Below, one piece after another: positions 11,208-22,601 of a stretch of 64,000 nucleotides of DNA. Source of the stretch: Scolanthus callimorphus (lineage: Eukaryota > Cnidaria > Anthozoa > Actiniaria > Edwardsiidae); NCBI GenBank assembly GCA_033964015.1, contig CM066924.1, positions 8,343,077-8,407,076 of the forward strand, written 5' to 3'. The position numbers and the translations under genes are program-made. Within the stretch, counting starts at the first letter, position 1, and each line of letters begins with the position of its first letter. Under the pieces are notes generated by a model, which did not search any database, was not told where the DNA came from, and was given only the letters and a program-made list of their open reading frames with translations.

Positions 11208-12029
11208 GGCTGCATTCATTATGTATACTACAGGGGGGGGCAGAGGCTTTTTTTTGACAATGCAAAATTTTCAGATCCCCCCAAGGCACAACATATTTTT
11301 TATGAATCACCCCTCTTGGTCAAAAGGAAAAACATGCCCCCCCTCCCCCAGACATTTTTTCAACTTATATGTCGAGGTAGGGTCGCGTCAATGGCATTTT
11401 TTCAAAAGATGCAGAACAAGGTTCAATGATAAAAAAATACAAAGCGTAAAAATGCAAATAAAAATCCTAGTTGGCTGTACTCTTTTGTGTGTAGTGACTT
11501 TCTACCAAGTTATCTGGTGCGCTCCTCGATTGGAAACCTTACTACATAGACTGAGTATCATTTATTTTGTATTTGATTGTTTGGTTTGTTTTCCGCTGTG
11601 CGCGCGAAGCGCGCCGCAATTTTGACAATGAAGCTACAAGACTATTAATCAAAAGTCCAAAGGCGTTTTTGTCTGGCAGACAAAAGTCACTGAAAAGGAC
11701 CTCAAGAAATTGTGGTAAAACAAGAAGGCCTTTTACGAATTTTTAAGTTTATAATTCTTTATGCACGCGAAGCGCGCAGCTTTTTTCAACATATCAGTTG
11801 TAAGAGGGTAAATAAACGAGAATAGTAGTGCAAGTGATATTTCTTCAGGAGGTTCAAATTCAGTGTTCAACAATTGAGCCTTCCTTCATTTACTATCAAA
11901 CTGCACAACCTTGTCTTAAATATATAATACCTCAACAAAAATATGCATCCCCCCTTTTCCTGTTCCTAAATTTTGAGATCCCCCCTCAAAATCCTCTGCC
12001 CCCCTGTAGTATACATAATGAATGCAGCC
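11208..12029. mobile_element. 822 bp non-autonomous element, PIF/Harbinger-like (TAA duplication)
   Basis: TIRs of about 30 bp begin GGCTGCATTCATTATGTATA and end with the complement. Flanked by TAA at 11205-11207 and 12030-12032. Sub-terminal C/G runs adjoin the TIRs. No transposase frame. Confidence 0.75.
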
Positions 12030-12220
12030 TAAGGTCAGAGTCGTTTCTGAAAGGTAGTGAATGCATACATGAATATAGGGCACACAGTAAAAAAAAACGT
12101 ATAGAAACCCCCCTTAACATGCTCTCCTTTACATATGCTGTCCTTTACACAATTGATGTAATTTATTATTGTAATTTCTCTAGCTATTTATTCGGTTTGT
12201 AAATCACATTGAATAACTCA

Positions 12221-12254
12221 CTGATGATGACAGTTGAAACTGTCGAAACATGTC
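12221..12254 (+). ncRNA. Hammerhead-ribozyme-like motif, degenerate
   Basis: CTGATGA is followed by a hairpin GACAGT-TGAA-ACTGTC, then GAAAC and ATGTC, in the order of the hammerhead core. One extra T sits between the CTGATGA box and stem II, and stem I is not evident. So this is probably an inactive remnant of the ribozymes carried by Penelope-like elements and retrozymes, or a chance match. Confidence 0.3.
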
Positions 12255-12984
12255 GATTAAAACTTTCGTAATTTTTATAAAATTGATTAGCAATCTACTG
12301 CTGTTGAGACCCCCTTAACATAAAACAAGCCAGTCATAAAGCCACATTGGCTCTTGTTGTTTCTGTTTTGACATTAGGCTCAGAGACCGTAAGGGTTAAG
12401 ATTACATTGTGACATATTTTCAGCATGTATATAAGGTAAAAACATGAAAAAAAAGAACGAAATTACGTGTCCACTTCATGTTTTGCCACGATTTGTTGTC
12501 AACAGAGTTTCCACAGGGCTAATCCTTAGGTAATTGTCTATACGTATACGAAACTTAGAGAAAATTAATTAAGCCGATTTCAAGATATTCCAGGCGAGTG
12601 TGTCAGAGGCTGTGTCAGACAGAACGACAGAACGAACCCACAGTTCACAGATATAAACGTGCGCTGAGTTGGAAAAACAGTGCTGGTTTGATGAGGAACC
12701 ATTTACCATTTTATTCAATAATAAAATAAATAAAATGAATTTATATTTAAAGTCACCCGCAAGTAGCACTACGGCTAATCGAGGCGGGAATCGAGGAAGA
12801 TTTTCTTCTGACAAAATTAGTGTGCTGGAAGGCCTAGCGGCCTCCCAGCAATTATCATGGTAATTCTAAAAATGAGATATGTATTTTTTGCTTTAAAAAG
12901 CAAACTGAGTCGAAATATTTAATTTCGTATTTGACTTGTGGGTGAACCCGAAGTCGTTCGATTCACGTCTCCTCTGTCAACCTT

Positions 12985-13035
12985 AAACAGCACATGCGCA
13001 CACATACTGGAGCCAAGCCCTATCAGTGTCGGGAT
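12985..13035 (+). pseudogene. Zinc-finger fragment
   Basis: About 50 bases encode [17 protein letters not shown], nearly identical to part of the arrays at 7076 and 22602. It stands alone with no further fingers on either side, so it is a relic of a third copy. Confidence 0.7.
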
Positions 13036-13527
13036 CCTCCATGGATTGCGTGACAAACAAAGACCGCTTAGATAAATCACCAAATAACTAACGCCTTGAA
13101 TTTGTCAATTATTCACTCAATTCTATATAAAGATAGATATAGACAGAAGCCTGAGTTCACGCAGTTATGCGTCTAGTTGCTGCGCAGCGAGGGAGCCTGA
13201 GGCGACCGAGCAAGCAGCTCTCTAACCCTCTCTAATCGGGGGTCGCTTTCAAACATGGGCTAATTGCAAAGGATTGTGGTAGCAATTAAAGCCGATATTT
13301 TTTACCACAATTCCGTGCGAGACTTCATTTATTGACAAAAGTAAAGGCATACTGCCGTGTAATTACCAACAGAGCTAGCCAAGAAAAACAATAACGCACG
13401 AAACAAAACCCTCTCAGAGTGGAGATAAGGAATTAACCTTGTGTGAAAGCTAACGTGCTAATGAAATGGTCCCATGTGTGCTTCTGAGAGTTAGCCCTAG
13501 TAAGCGGAGAAAGAGAAAAAATTCTCT

Positions 13528-13602
13528 GACCCCGAGAGGGATTCGAACCCACGACCTTCAGAATTGTACATCCGATGCTCTACCAGCTGAGCTATCCAAG
13601 TC
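13528..13602 (-). tRNA. tRNA-like sequence, anticodon unassigned
   Basis: Box A (TAGCTCAGCTGG) and box B (GGTTCGAATCC) are perfect, and D-stem GCTC/GAGC pairs. The anticodon stem pairs as TCGGA/TCTGA but leaves an 8-base loop, so no standard anticodon can be assigned. Confidence 0.4.
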
Positions 13603-13819
13603 AGACTGGGAGCAGGTCGGGGTAAATTAGATGTTATGTTCGCGGTAATGAAGTGAATATATATAGATGTTCAGGCAAGCCTGTGGCCGCGTAGCACTAA
13701 GTTCAACAGAGTGGAGATAAGGAATTAACCTTGTGTGAAAGCTAACGTGCTAATGAAATGGTCCCATGTGTGCTTCTGAGCGTTAGCCCTAGTAAGCGGA
13801 GAAAGAGAAAAAATTCTCT

Positions 13820-13894
13820 GACCCCGAGAGGGATTCGAACCCACGACCTTCAGAATTGTACATCCGATGCTCTACCAGCTGAGCTATCCAGGTC
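13820..13894 (-). tRNA. tRNA-like sequence, second copy of the dimer
   Basis: Differs from the copy at 13528 near the 5' end (ACCTGGA instead of ACTTGGA). The acceptor stem therefore pairs slightly better. Confidence 0.4.
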
Positions 13895-14374
13895 ACACTG
13901 GGAGCAGGTCGGGGTAAATTAGATGTTATGTTCGCGGTAATGACGCGTCCGATAATCACGCGTACGATAAAAACAAACTGCTCATATTACAACAATATGC
14001 AGAGGTTGGCATGAAAGTCGTGACCTTTCTATATCAAAATTCCATCGACGTCCCTGTATATTTGCTGCTCTAAATTCAAAGTGTCGCAACTGTTGTCAGT
14101 AAATCAAGTTTTCTCCGTACACAGACGCTTGCGCGCTACACAGTGGCGATATGCTGGTTTATCGACATGGCTGTTGGCAAAAAACAGCTCGACACGCTGT
14201 TGGTGTAACTCGGCAAAAAAAAATGAACATAGTTATTGTATAGATATTGAGGAGTTTTGTTCCAACAAATTTTTCCAATTAAGATGGATTACGTCATAAA
14301 TTCCCAGAACAAAGTTACCCAGAAGGCCCTAGGTTTTTACCCAGAAATCATTGGGGTCGTCATTAAGCGCAAAC

Positions 14375-14431
14375 ATGGCGAACACACGTCGAGTGAAAGC
14401 GCGAAAGACTTCAACTAAAACCGCTCGAAAG
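14375..14431 (+). CDS. Possible first exon of an unidentified gene
   Basis: ATG in a good context (AAACATGG) followed by 19 codons, MANTRRVKARKTSTKTARK, very basic, then a consensus GTGAGT donor. The Lys/Arg/Thr-rich start resembles nuclear or chromatin proteins only in composition. I could not find a matching second exon in the next kilobases, so this may be chance or the exon may be far away. Confidence 0.3.
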
Positions 14432-15905
14432 GTGAGTATTTTAGTTTTAGGAACTCATACACGAACTTTACCACGTGGCTGGTTAGTAGAACTACCGAAA
14501 ATTCCTGTTTTTCCCCCTGTGAGACTGAGCAGTTTATCGAAATTCATGCGGGTGCGATCAAAGCATCCGAACTACCGACAGGAAGCCAGGGTTTACTTCG
14601 GTGTAAGAATCATTCCCATAGGACCCCTTTGTGTTCAGTCTTATTTCTTCATGATTCGTTCTACTAAACAAAAGAAGCTTTATGACGCAACTCGTGAACA
14701 ATACACACTGAGGTTCTTACACCGGGGTAGAGCCGGAAGCCATGTACAGTGAAGGCAACTAACAGTGAAGATACTGCACTCTCAACTCAATGGTAAACAA
14801 AATACTTAAAATGAAAGTAGGATGGCTTTCAAACAAATGTGGTACTTCAACTCAATTCACTGACTGATTGGTTAACTTAATATTTCTTCATCTTCAATGA
14901 ATAAAATTGTTCCTTTCTGATGCTGAATGGCACAGGGGAGACCCTGATATCAGCGACGCCTGTCAGGGGGGTGCCTGTGTTGCTTGTCACTGTTTCAAAA
15001 TGGAATATATTTTTTCAAGGTTTTTGTGTCGGGTGATCAGATACTCATTACATGCTAAGGGAATGTTTGTTTAATATGCAGAGGGGGAGAGGGAAGATGT
15101 TGAGGGGGGACTCCAAATGTTTTGCCTCTGCTAAGGGGGACTCATTCGCTGCGCTCATTCGTAAAATATTGTTCTTGCCACTCGAAAATAAAACTCATAT
15201 CTTCGCGCCACCGTGTAATATCCTCTATGTATTTTACTTTAAATATAACCATCAAAATACCTTCAGCACAATCAAAGCTTCATCGTCACTGTCTGTGCCC
15301 TCAGAACAAACACTGCAGCAGTACCAAAAGTGCTTTATTATTTCATCTGTCATACACATTCAGATGTGTACCTCTTGTGAAATGCTGTTCTGTTTAGTGA
15401 TTACAGCAACCTTATCTTCCATACCACATGAAAGCAGCATGTATACTTGACAATAATAAAAACCTTCAGCAGACACTTTCTAATACTTTTGGCCTTGTCT
15501 GTGATGGACAAGGGGTCTGTGAGGGGGGCTCTGGGTTCCATTTGCATTTTTCACAAGTCTAGTTCACTCATCAAAACTGGATACGTTAAAAATTGTGGCA
15601 TGCATAAGAAATGAAAAAAAACTCCACCCCTGAAAATTGTGCCGTGATGAAGGGGGCAGTCACAGTTCCGCAGGTCGCAAGAAGACCTCTTATTATTTGG
15701 TGTAAGCTTGAGAAGTTAAAAGGATAGAAAAATGTTAAAACGATAGAAATTCATCATTTGTACCACGCTTCACACACATGTACAAAAAATTGTCTGCCCT
15801 TATAAACAAAATGGCATATTCACCTACAGTTTTTTCTGAAGCTTGATGAAATGCCTTTATCAAAATCAGGGCATGCAACCAAAGACACATGGAATGTCCT
15901 TCCTG

Positions 15906-15945
15906 CTCCCTATTTGAACTGTCTGACACAAGTTCAAATAGGGAG
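15906..15945. repeat. Perfect 14 bp hairpin
   Basis: CTCCCTATTTGAAC and its exact complement are separated by 12 bases. No T run or tRNA feature is next to it, so its role is unknown. Confidence 0.7.
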
Positions 15946-16124
15946 TAGGGGTTAGGGGACTTAACCTGATCATGAACAGCTCTGAGGGGATCACATTCAT
16001 CATAGGTAGTCCTTTTCAGAAAGAAGATCACTTCATTTGACCTCTGCACCGCCATGCAATAAATAATGACCGAACCCTTAACCCCTAAAAGATATGACGA
16101 AACCCGCCCCGACCAATTCTATCA

Positions 16125-17209
16125 GGCACAAATACCCATGGGTGCTAGTGCGGTGTTTTCTGAAGTCTCTGACATTTACGGCTAAAACCGCTGTTACGCG
16201 CTGCGCGATTTCAAAACTTCGAAAGGATTTATGGATTTGCTGATCCGTCAATCATCCGAAGGGGGCGGGGCAATATAAATAGCAACACAAGTAGCTCGTC
16301 CAGATTCGCCCGCTTTCGAATTCTGCGCCGTACAGGAGGAGAAATGACTCGAGAAATTTCAACAGAATTGCGTTGGAGAGTCGTATTTATGCTTCTTAGG
16401 GATATATGGTAGCAGGCTTTCTGTTCTGCACGTTAGAGCTTCGCTTGTGTCGATCGAAGGAATATAGCTTTGCATTGCCATCATGAACTGGTCGCCTTGA
16501 ATTGAGCCGAAGCGCGTTAGAATCGGAAAAATATTCGGTCACATGAAACGCAAGAGATCGAATGCAATATCGTGTTTTTCTTCTGCTTACTTGGAGCCAC
16601 AGAAGCTGATTACAAGTGATTTATTTGTGTTTCACTGATTTCATTTTCGAAGTGAAACACAGTGAAAGTAAGGTTTGTAGATTTGTAACGTCGAAACTAT
16701 GGTAGTACTGTAGAGCCGTTCTCCTTATTGACTCGTCTTCTTGTTCTCAGATATTATCCCAGCTGCGTTGAATTCTTCGTCCATCACTGTTCCAACTTCA
16801 TTCCCGTCTACGCCCGTCTCGCAGAATTCGAAAGCGCTAGAAAGCTTTGTTTGTGTCGCAGGCGACGAAGTTTATTTATAGCTCTTTGTATTGAATGAAC
16901 TGTTGGCCGCAGCTCAAAGTCGATACCGCGCTAGAATCGGAAACATATTCGGTCGCATGAAACGCTAGAGATTGAGCAAACACTTAGTTTGAGTTCTGTT
17001 TCCTTGGAGCAGAAACTTCTTATTACAGATGTGATTTGTTTGTGTGTTCCAAACTTCATTCCCTGTCTCGCAAAATTCGAAAGCGGCCGAATCTGGACGA
17101 GCTACTTGAAAAATATTGTGTTGTTATTTGTATTGCCCCGCCCCATTCAGATGATTGACGGTTTGAAAATGCGCAGTGCGTAACAACGGTTTTAGCTGTA
17201 ACTTGTGCC
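16125..17209. mobile_element. TIR element with transposase N-terminus relic
   Basis: About 1.09 kb bounded by GGCACAA and TTGTGCC. Long sub-terminal inverted repeats match at 16180-16340 versus 17060-17200 (CAGATTCGCCCGCTTTCGAA and relatives). The interior keeps a short coding relic at 16344. Exact ends and target duplication are uncertain. Confidence 0.6.
16344..16412 (+). pseudogene. Relic of transposase N-terminus
   Basis: ATG then MTREISTELRWRVVFMLLRD, stopped by TAG after 22 residues. A start followed by LRWR(V/I)V is common in helix-turn-helix N-termini of DDE transposases in invertebrate genomes, and the position just inside the left inverted repeat fits. The rest of the protein is missing, so the host element is non-autonomous. 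Confidence 0.4.
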
Positions 17210-17594
17210 AAAAGCATTTTTTTCAGGATGAATAAGACTAAAGCATGAATAAAACAGCTGTTTGTTCATCTCTGATTCAGCGTAGTTTAAATTTCATCTC
17301 GAAGTCATTTTAAAATAATTCATCAAGTTTGAACAAAGAAAATCATAACTGTGGAGGAGCTTGGAGTCTTAATTTGCATAGAATTTTAAGACTTTATTCC
17401 TTCTTTTTCTCCACATTAAATCATTTGAATTAGAAGTAGAATCCCATGCTATGACTCTATCTCGCGCGCTGATTGGCTGAAATCGAGGGAGATTTTTTGT
17501 GGAATTACATGGCTGCAAAAGTAGAATCTAATGAAAACACAGGACGCCCACGAAATTAAATTTCTACGAAATTAAATTTCGTCGCTGCGCGACT

Positions 17595-17665
17595 CGGGCG
17601 ATATCGATTTTTCGCGTGAGATTTAGTGTCGAATTCCCTCGTCGGGCAATGGATTTACCTATAGA
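17595..17665. repeat. Half copy of the palindrome at 18445
   Basis: Shares TTTTTCGCGTGA(A/G)ATTTAG and the terminal GGGCAATGGATTTACCTAT with the right arm of 18445-18557. The left arm is absent here. Confidence 0.65.
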
Positions 17666-18444
17666 AGTTAGCTACGATAAAAGCAGGGGAAATGTGTTTA
17701 TCTCCATTTTTCGTATCACAGTTTTTCGCGCGCTTTGTGAAACGTGGGCACACGCGCCTCCAAAACACAAAACGCTCAAACTCTCGCGTGGTCAACACAA
17801 CAAGTTTTGGAAACAAAATCTCTCTGGTTCCTCCAAAGTTTCGGGTATTTCTACCCTGGGTATGCAAGGCAATGTCCAGATATTTACTTTACAAGATAAT
17901 TTCAACGAGAAGCTGTTGGCTAGTTCGACTTAAAAGTTCTGTCATCGATTGAAAAGTTATGTCAAATGTTAGAGGTGGAAAGCACATGCAAAACGAAAAA
18001 CACTACAGGAGCTGCACTTTTTACCAAGAATAAAGGAGATAGAAAGCCGTAAGGGAACAAGAAATCAAACAAGTAAGCTTTAAAAGTTAAAACATTTTCG
18101 ATCAGTAAGATAATTCTACTAATTCAAATCATTTGAAACTCTTTGTAGACTCGATCGCTTTCATAGTCAAATTGGCTTAGTCACTTCAGTGTGTTGACAC
18201 TGAACTGAATGAACACTGAACTGAATGAATTTTCTCTCATCTAAACATTTATATATTGTAATTTCATGTTTTAAAGATTCGCTATTGCAGCAAAGCCTAA
18301 TTTCAAGGGACTTTCGTTTTAAGATTCAGAAAATTCCATCGCTTTTGCACTAGCGCGGCTTTCAAGCACTCGAAATCCACTGTCAATTCCCTTAAATTTA
18401 GACTAGCTTATTCTCTAAAAATGTCCGGCATAGGATTCAAAGAA

Positions 18445-18557
18445 AATCCATTACCTGACTCGGGAATTCCACGCTAAATTTCACTTGAAAAACCGATATC
18501 GATATCGGTTTTTCGCGTGAAATTTAGCTTGGAATTCCCTCGTCAGGCAATGGATTT
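18445..18557. mobile_element. 113 bp near-perfect palindrome (foldback MITE)
   Basis: The arms meet at CCGATATCGATATCGG. Outer ends read AATCCATTACCTGAC and its near complement. The whole unit can form a single hairpin. Confidence 0.7.
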
Positions 18558-18802
18558 ACCTATAATATCACCCGGCTTTGCCTCATTTTTTCAACCCACT
18601 TCTCAGTGTTTGGAAATCCTGATGAAATACGCTCTCTAGTGTTTGATATATTACTTGCGTAAGTAAAATAAGCTATATACTTATTTTTTTCTCTGTGAAG
18701 ATGTGGGCTGTGGTTGGGGGAATAGGGGATGGAAAAAAAAGCCTGACATTAGAGGGGGGCTTGAAAAAAAAACTGGTAGTGAAAGGGGGGGGGGGGGGGG
18801 CT

Positions 18803-20205
18803 TTAAGGTGGCCCGAAGGTAATTATTTGCGTGATGACACATATTTTGCAAGGCCAGTTATTGGCTTTGAACTTTATGTGATTGCTCTAAAATTTTGCAT
18901 ACCTACTGACCAATGCTTCTATTTTGTAATAAATAAAATGAATTTACGATAACAATGACTAAACTGGTGCAAAATGCTTCGAAACAAAATCTACATTTTT
19001 ACTTTCTTCGTGATTTTTCAAAAACTAGAGTTGCAAATCACTTAGTATTGCATGTACGAAGTCCTTAACTATTCTACTTCCATGAAGCAAAAGGTGCACT
19101 CCATTGAGACCATGCACTTCCAGAAATTCACAAGGCTCAAAATTAAACACAGAAATATATGATGTATAGCATAACTCGTCGTACTAAAAAATTGCACTCA
19201 CCATATAGTAGTCAACTCTTTCACTAAGGGGCATGACAGAGTTGATGGAGAACAGGAAACGACATCTCGAACAAACCTTTGTTATGAATACACACATCTG
19301 TTGAAAACTCTTGCGAATAATAGATAAAACAGATGTCGTTTCCGACGACCGGTTAGCACAGTGGTAGAGCGCCGGGCTTATGTGCGGGAGGTTCGGAGTT
19401 CAAACCCCGGCCGGGCCAACACTCAGGGTCTTTTTCTAATAATTGAGGAGAAGGTGCTGCCTTTGCCCTAATATCTGCAAATGGTTAGACCTTCGCGTCT
19501 TCTCGGATAAGGACGTTAAACCGTAGGTCCCGTCTCTCACATACACTACACTAACAGGAACCAGAGGGACGTTAAAGAACCAAAGGGACGCGGGAGTGAC
19601 CATCCCCAGTGTATAGGGCTCACACTCCTACTAACAAGGTCGAGCGTTTCATACATGAGCTTCTAGCTCAGGAGATTGGGTGACTACTCCCCACGTTATC
19701 GACTTAAAATAAATCATTTACATTTACAACAAGCATTCTCATCATGTCAGTACCAGGCCATTCTAGCTGCCCTTAGTGAAAGAGCTGACTATTGTATGGT
19801 GACTGTGATTTTTTAGTGCAACGAGTTTAGCTATACACATCAGCTAATATGTTTGGGACATATATTTCTGTGTTTGATTTGGGCCTTGTGATTTTCTCGA
19901 AGTGTATGGTCTCAATGGAGAGTACCTTCATGTGAGTAGAATAGTTAAGGACTTGATCGTACATGCAATACCAAGCGTTTGCAAAAAATCATGAAGAAAG
20001 TAAAAATGTGGGTTTTGTTTCCAAGCATTTTGTGCTGGTTTAGTCATTGTTATCGTAAATTTGTTTTATCTATTACAAAATAGAAGCATTGGTCAGTAGG
20101 TACTGGTAAGCAAAATTTTAGAGCGATCAGATAAAGTTGAAAGCCAATAACTGGCCTTGAAAAATATGTGTCGTCACACAAATAATTACCTGCTGGCCAC
20201 CTTAA
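18803..20205. mobile_element. Long inverted-repeat element, TTAA-flanked, GGTGGCC ends
   Basis: Arms of about 400-450 bases (18807-19250 and 19750-20201) are diverged reverse complements. Both ends are TTAAGGTGGCC or its complement. The spacer carries an unrelated tRNA-headed SINE (19345-19728). The short element at 45204-45566 has the same ends. TTAA targets suggest piggyBac or Kolobok descent; no transposase is visible. Confidence 0.7.
19345..19728 (+). mobile_element. tRNA-derived SINE
   Basis: The head is tRNA-like with box A (TTAGCACAGTGG) and box B (GAGTTCAAACC). The body carries two GGACGTTAAA / GACGTTAAAG blocks, and the tail is A/T-rich (AAAATAAATCATTTACATTT). It sits in the spacer of the long inverted-repeat element. 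Target duplication was not evident. Confidence 0.65.
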
Positions 20206-20429
20206 AAACGTTTCGGCTGATTAATCAGAATCTTCCCTCCCCCCTCTGTAAATTAATTTAATGAACATTCCCTAACCTTCTCTCCTTTACCACCTGCAAA
20301 AAGACATTCTATTTTGTAACTGAAAGCACATGCGGAAATCAAAATTTGCTCTCGAAATATGGAATGTTCTGTACATACACTTGAATATTTCAAAATCCAT
20401 CCTAAAGGCTCAGGTTTTCATATCTCTGG

Positions 20430-20590
20430 ACTGTTGGGGATGATCGGCAATGGCTTGTTTCCCGACCATCCCAGTCAGTTCCCAACACATGAAAACATGA
20501 CTTTGCAGATGATTGCCAACATCAGTGATTGTCTGGGATGCGATCAGAAAAATAGAAACGGTTTCTATTTTCCTGATCGCATCCCAGTCG
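20430..20590. repeat. Cluster of hairpins around GGGATG.GATCAG
   Basis: At about 20535-20590 two 28-base arms (CTGGGATGCGATCAG... and its complement) meet with no loop and only two mismatches. Just before it, GGGGATGATCGG faces CCGACCATCCCAG at a shorter distance. Open frames exist on both strands here, but that follows from the palindromes. Confidence 0.6.
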
Positions 20591-20906
20591 ATCGAAGATA
20601 TGTCACCAACAATTCCCAATATTACGTTTCCATCAGACAAGGATTGACAGGGATAGTTGGGAAACCACAGATCCCTGACTGTTCCCGAAAGTACCTGACG
20701 TATGAAAACCAGTCTTTGCTGCAAGAATGACATGTGCAACACAGCACCCAGTCAATGAACAACATTTGCGTGTTCAAACTCTTCAGAACACTGTCTAATT
20801 TCTTAATAACATGAATTTCACTGTTGACAACATTTTTCAAGATGTTGCTGTTAGTATTTTAGAGTAGCTTGGTTGTCACTCTTTCAGGATTACTATGTCG
20901 CTATTT

Positions 20907-21466
20907 TAAGACCAGTTTTAGATGTCAAACCTAATTCTGGCTGAGTGGAGATAAGGAATTAACCTTGTGTGAAAGCTAACGTGCTAATGAAATGGTCCCA
21001 TGTGTGCTTCTGAGCGTTACCCCGATCGGGGTCAGAGATTTTTTCTCTTTCTCCGCTTACTAGGGCTAACGCTCAGCAGCACACATGGGACCATTTCATT
21101 AGCACGTTAGCTTTCACACAAGGTTAATTCCTTATCTCCACTCTGTTGAACTTAGTGCTACGCGGCCACAGGCTTGCCTGAACATCTACTAATTCTGGCT
21201 GCTCTTTATTGTTTAGCCAGTTAGAGCTATTGTAACGAGCTCATTTGCATTAGGAATGGTATTATGTGTCATTCCACTGCTGTTCCAATGCCGCGCTTCT
21301 GCCACACTAAATTACAATTTTGTATCCTTACAGCACTACTAAAATCAGGCCTGAGATCTTCTCCATTCACCAGTATTCACTTGTATTGAAATAACTTGTT
21401 TTTACTGGCTAATAAACCCAGTCAATTTAGCGCAACAGAATTAAGTTTGACATTTAAAGGCCCATA
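20907..21466. mobile_element. TIR element interrupted by a tRNA-like repeat
   Basis: Same family as 55144-55470. The left end has TAAGACCAGTTTTAGATGTC, and the right end has the complement of TTAATTCTGTTGCGCTAAAT and related sequence. Removing 20944-21201 joins AACCTAATTCTGGCTG to the rest of the element. Confidence 0.65.
20944..21188. mobile_element. Palindromic copy of the 292 bp tRNA-like repeat
   Basis: Two partial units lie head-to-head: minus-strand sequence from 20944 and plus-strand sequence ending ...GAACATCTA at 21188. They meet at CCCCGATCGGGGTCAGAG. The whole is flanked by a 13-base duplication CTAATTCTGGCTG (20931-20943 and 21189-21201), so it was inserted as one piece. The tRNA-like part is almost wholly deleted. 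Confidence 0.75.
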
Positions 21467-21564
21467 AGCACCCATGCCGCATTACTTACAGGAACACTAA
21501 AATAAAACATAGTTGAAAATTTGATGCAAATTTTCAGTTTGGACTTGTTTCATGTGAAGAACAC

Positions 21565-21963
21565 CCGGTGGGGGACTCCCATATTTTTTGACCGGGGATG
21601 ATCGTCGTATCTTTTAGGGGTTAAAATCACGGGGCCTTGGTATCTTTTAGGGCCGAAATATGTGTCCAAATTGTTTTCTCTCATGATGGTGCTTCTAAAA
21701 ACCGTGTAAGGAGAGATTACTCGATGAGAAGACGATAAATTAGAAACAAACACGGAAATTTCTTGATGAGTATCTTTTACCTGTTACCTGTCTCCTTCGC
21801 GCCTACTTTGCACATAAGGACTCATCTTTTAGGGTAAGAAATTATTTGAGCCACGCCATGGCCCGCCATGTTTGGTATCTTTTAGGGGTGAAACTGAAAA
21901 TTTCCGACGATCATCCCCGGTCAAAAAATATGGGAGTCCCCCCCCCCCCCCCCCCCCCCCCCC
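21565..21963. mobile_element. TIR element with iterated TATCTTTTAGGG motif, copy 2
   Basis: Ends GGGGACTCCCATATTTTTTG and complement, closed by a C run of about 27. TATCTTTTAGGG-type blocks occur near 21611, 21641, 21822 and 21875, with a variant near 21771. Best preserved copy in the window. Confidence 0.7.
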
Positions 21964-22601
21964 GGGGAAGAACAATAGGAACCCCTTTGGAGCCTACAGT
22001 TCTACGTCTGTAGTCATGTTGCTTATGTGGGTTGCCAGGTTTCTCTACATTATGGGAGAGATAAATTTGTGTTGTTGAGGGATGAAGCTTCCCCATGCCA
22101 AGATCAGGAGGATAGCTAGACATTCTTCCAGTTAAGCCTGCTAACTGCAAAAATTCTCCAATGTAAAGCCTGGGTACAATTTCTTATCTTGAAGTTATAC
22201 CACTGTAGACGTATTCAAATTATTGGACAGACATAAATTTCATGTACATTCCTGTATAGTAAATTTTAACAGGACAAATGTCTAACCCAATAAAGGTTAC
22301 GTTTGGCTTTGGCCATAGAAACGTGGAAAATAATGCAATTCTTTGCTTGAGTGGCCACCAAACAATGGACGTGTTTAGTGCAACCTCTTTTTAATTAGGT
22401 GTATACCATTTGGTTGGCCACGTCTGCATGCCAAGTGCACAATTGCTATAACTATGATTAGGGCATTGCTGAATGTCTCCACATCTGAACAATCTGAGCA
22501 TTTCTTTGTAGATTTGGAAAGTCGACAACTGTAGCATGGTTTCCCTCAACATTGACATGAGTAAAATTTGTACTTATCCTGTAATTTGATTCTTTTTGCA
22601 G

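Larger units (their letters stand above)
13417..13943 (-). repeat. tRNA-like 292 bp repeat, dimer
   Basis: Two head-to-tail units on the minus strand with a period of 292 bases. They are the same repeat as the array at 42491-44674. The tRNA-like parts are at 13602-13528 and 13894-13820. They differ from the + strand array by one fewer T in the D-loop (CTGGTAGAGC). Confidence 0.85.

Noticed and set aside
10864..11625. Open frame of about 250 codons on +
   Set aside because: It runs through the left end of the 11208-12029 element, has low-complexity composition and no recognisable domain.
14600..14752. Coding continuation of the possible exon at 14375
   Set aside because: About 60 bases around 14650 recur near 63250 with a different frame and stops, so it is a repeat fragment.
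20359..20742. Overlapping open frames on both strands
   Set aside because: The region is palindromic, so both strands stay open together; no protein family is recognised.
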